From Frateuria flava (GTDB lineage: Bacteria > Pseudomonadota > Gammaproteobacteria > Xanthomonadales > Rhodanobacteraceae): a stretch of 64,000 nucleotides of DNA. Every line of letters begins with the position of its first letter. Positions within the stretch are counted from its first letter, which is position 1. Below the pieces are notes generated by a model. It made no database searches. It saw only the letters and a program-made list of their open reading frames with translations, and had not been told where the DNA came from. This document shows positions 63,568-64,000 of the stretch, piece by piece. The translations under genes and the position numbers were made by a program. Location: the NCBI RefSeq assembly GCF_017837635.1, contig NZ_JAGJRS010000003.1:166393-230392 (forward strand). The letters are read 5' to 3'.

Positions 63568-64000
63568 GGGTTCTTCGTAGGTTTCCGTGGAGCCCGCTCT
63601 CCTTGACCGATACCTTAGACGTCTCCAAAGGGGCTAAGGGGCGCGTTCCATGCTGGATCGGAAGACGATCGAGACGTTGGGTGGCTGGAAGGGGTATCGG
63701 GTGGAGCGGGTCGTGTGGCCGGAGGGTGAGAGCCGCGCGGTGATGATCCACCTGAAGCCGTCGGCCAAGACGATGCATTGCGAACAGTGCGGCGGCCGAT
63801 GCCAGCAGGTGCACGAGACGACGGTTCGCCGGGTTCGTGACCTTCCGCTGTTTGCACTTCGCGTGGTCCTCTTGGTGCCCCGGCGACGGGTGTGGTGCGA
63901 GCGTTGCGGTGGCCCACGCCTGGAAAAGCTGAACTGGCTGGGCCGCTACCAACGGGTGACCAATCGGTTGGCTGAAGCGGTAAGCCAGCTCCTGCTTTCC
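63568..64000 (+). mobile_element. ISL3-family insertion sequence, left end, cut by window
   Basis: A probable left inverted repeat GGGTTCTTCGTAGGTTTCCG starts at about 63568, right after a run of seven A that could be part of the target duplication. The transposase gene starts 80 bases further on. The right end lies beyond the window. Confidence 0.75.
63648..64000 (+). CDS. ISL3-family transposase (3' end missing)
   Basis: The frame from ATG 63648 is open to the window end (117 codons). The product begins MLDRKTIETLGGWKGYRVER and has an N-terminal zinc ribbon, CEQCGGRC with CERCGGPR about 45 residues later, diagnostic of ISL3 transposases. The following helix-turn-helix (NWLGRYQRVTNRLAEAVSQL) is beginning when the window stops. 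Whether the element is intact cannot be judged. Confidence 0.85.

Overview
The window is 64 kb of a G+C-rich gammaproteobacterial chromosome. Gene content points to the Xanthomonadales, most likely Rhodanobacteraceae (Rhodanobacter, Frateuria or Dyella-like). The clues are a gyrA with a non-enterobacterial quinolone region, a pilH-type twitching regulator, a copper nitrite reductase, and many short palindromic intergenic repeats. The genus is inference, because there is no rRNA in the window. I found no tRNA, rRNA or CRISPR.

Layout. 1-5.2 kb: gyrA (5' end cut off by the window) with a strong terminator, then a DoxX membrane protein, a 1-Cys peroxiredoxin, hsp20 and cbpA. 5.6-13.6 kb: pilH, a LOG/acuI pair, and the 2-oxoglutarate dehydrogenase operon sucA-sucB-lpdA with a good promoter. 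14.1-22.9 kb: a signalling locus with a 1783-residue poly-HAMP hybrid kinase and a second hybrid kinase in one operon, divergent from a winged-helix gene and two small DUF5985 membrane proteins. 22.9-24.6 kb: a RoxA-type ribosomal oxygenase and a partner gene. 24.7-35.5 kb: assimilatory sulfur metabolism, with tauE facing cysJ-cysI-cysH-sat, then a CysB-type regulator facing cysG-cysK. A GACGTC-centred palindrome lies upstream of cysJ and again in the cysB/cysG intergenic region. 35.8-45.4 kb: an HxlR regulator facing a glutathione transferase, then purB, fumC, two exported proteins and hutU.

45.4-58.9 kb is accessory DNA. It starts with a visible composition change inside the 3' end of hutU. 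A tight three-gene operon follows: a nucleotidyltransferase-like protein, a DUF262 protein and a PD-(D/E)xK-like nuclease. This is the best candidate here for an undescribed (probably anti-phage) system. After it comes a field of palindromic 'GGGTCAGAGTGCACTTT' elements carrying a carboxymuconolactone decarboxylase-like gene, a hypothetical gene, a hybrid kinase, an IS3 remnant, a DsbA-like protein, a DoxX-NirK-cytochrome c fusion, a coiled-coil membrane protein, and a glycine-zipper protein with a small partner that could be an effector pair. 59-64 kb: a lipoprotein hydrolase and several small hypothetical genes, ending in the left end of an ISL3-family insertion sequence cut by the window.

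At least four families of intergenic repeats recur: GTAGGAGCGC REP pairs; a CTCTCCCC/GGGGAGAG palindrome; a TTCCCCC/GGGGGAAGGTGC palindrome; and the GGGTCAGAGTGC family. Many of the apparent long reading frames opposite real genes are artefacts of high G+C content and are left out.
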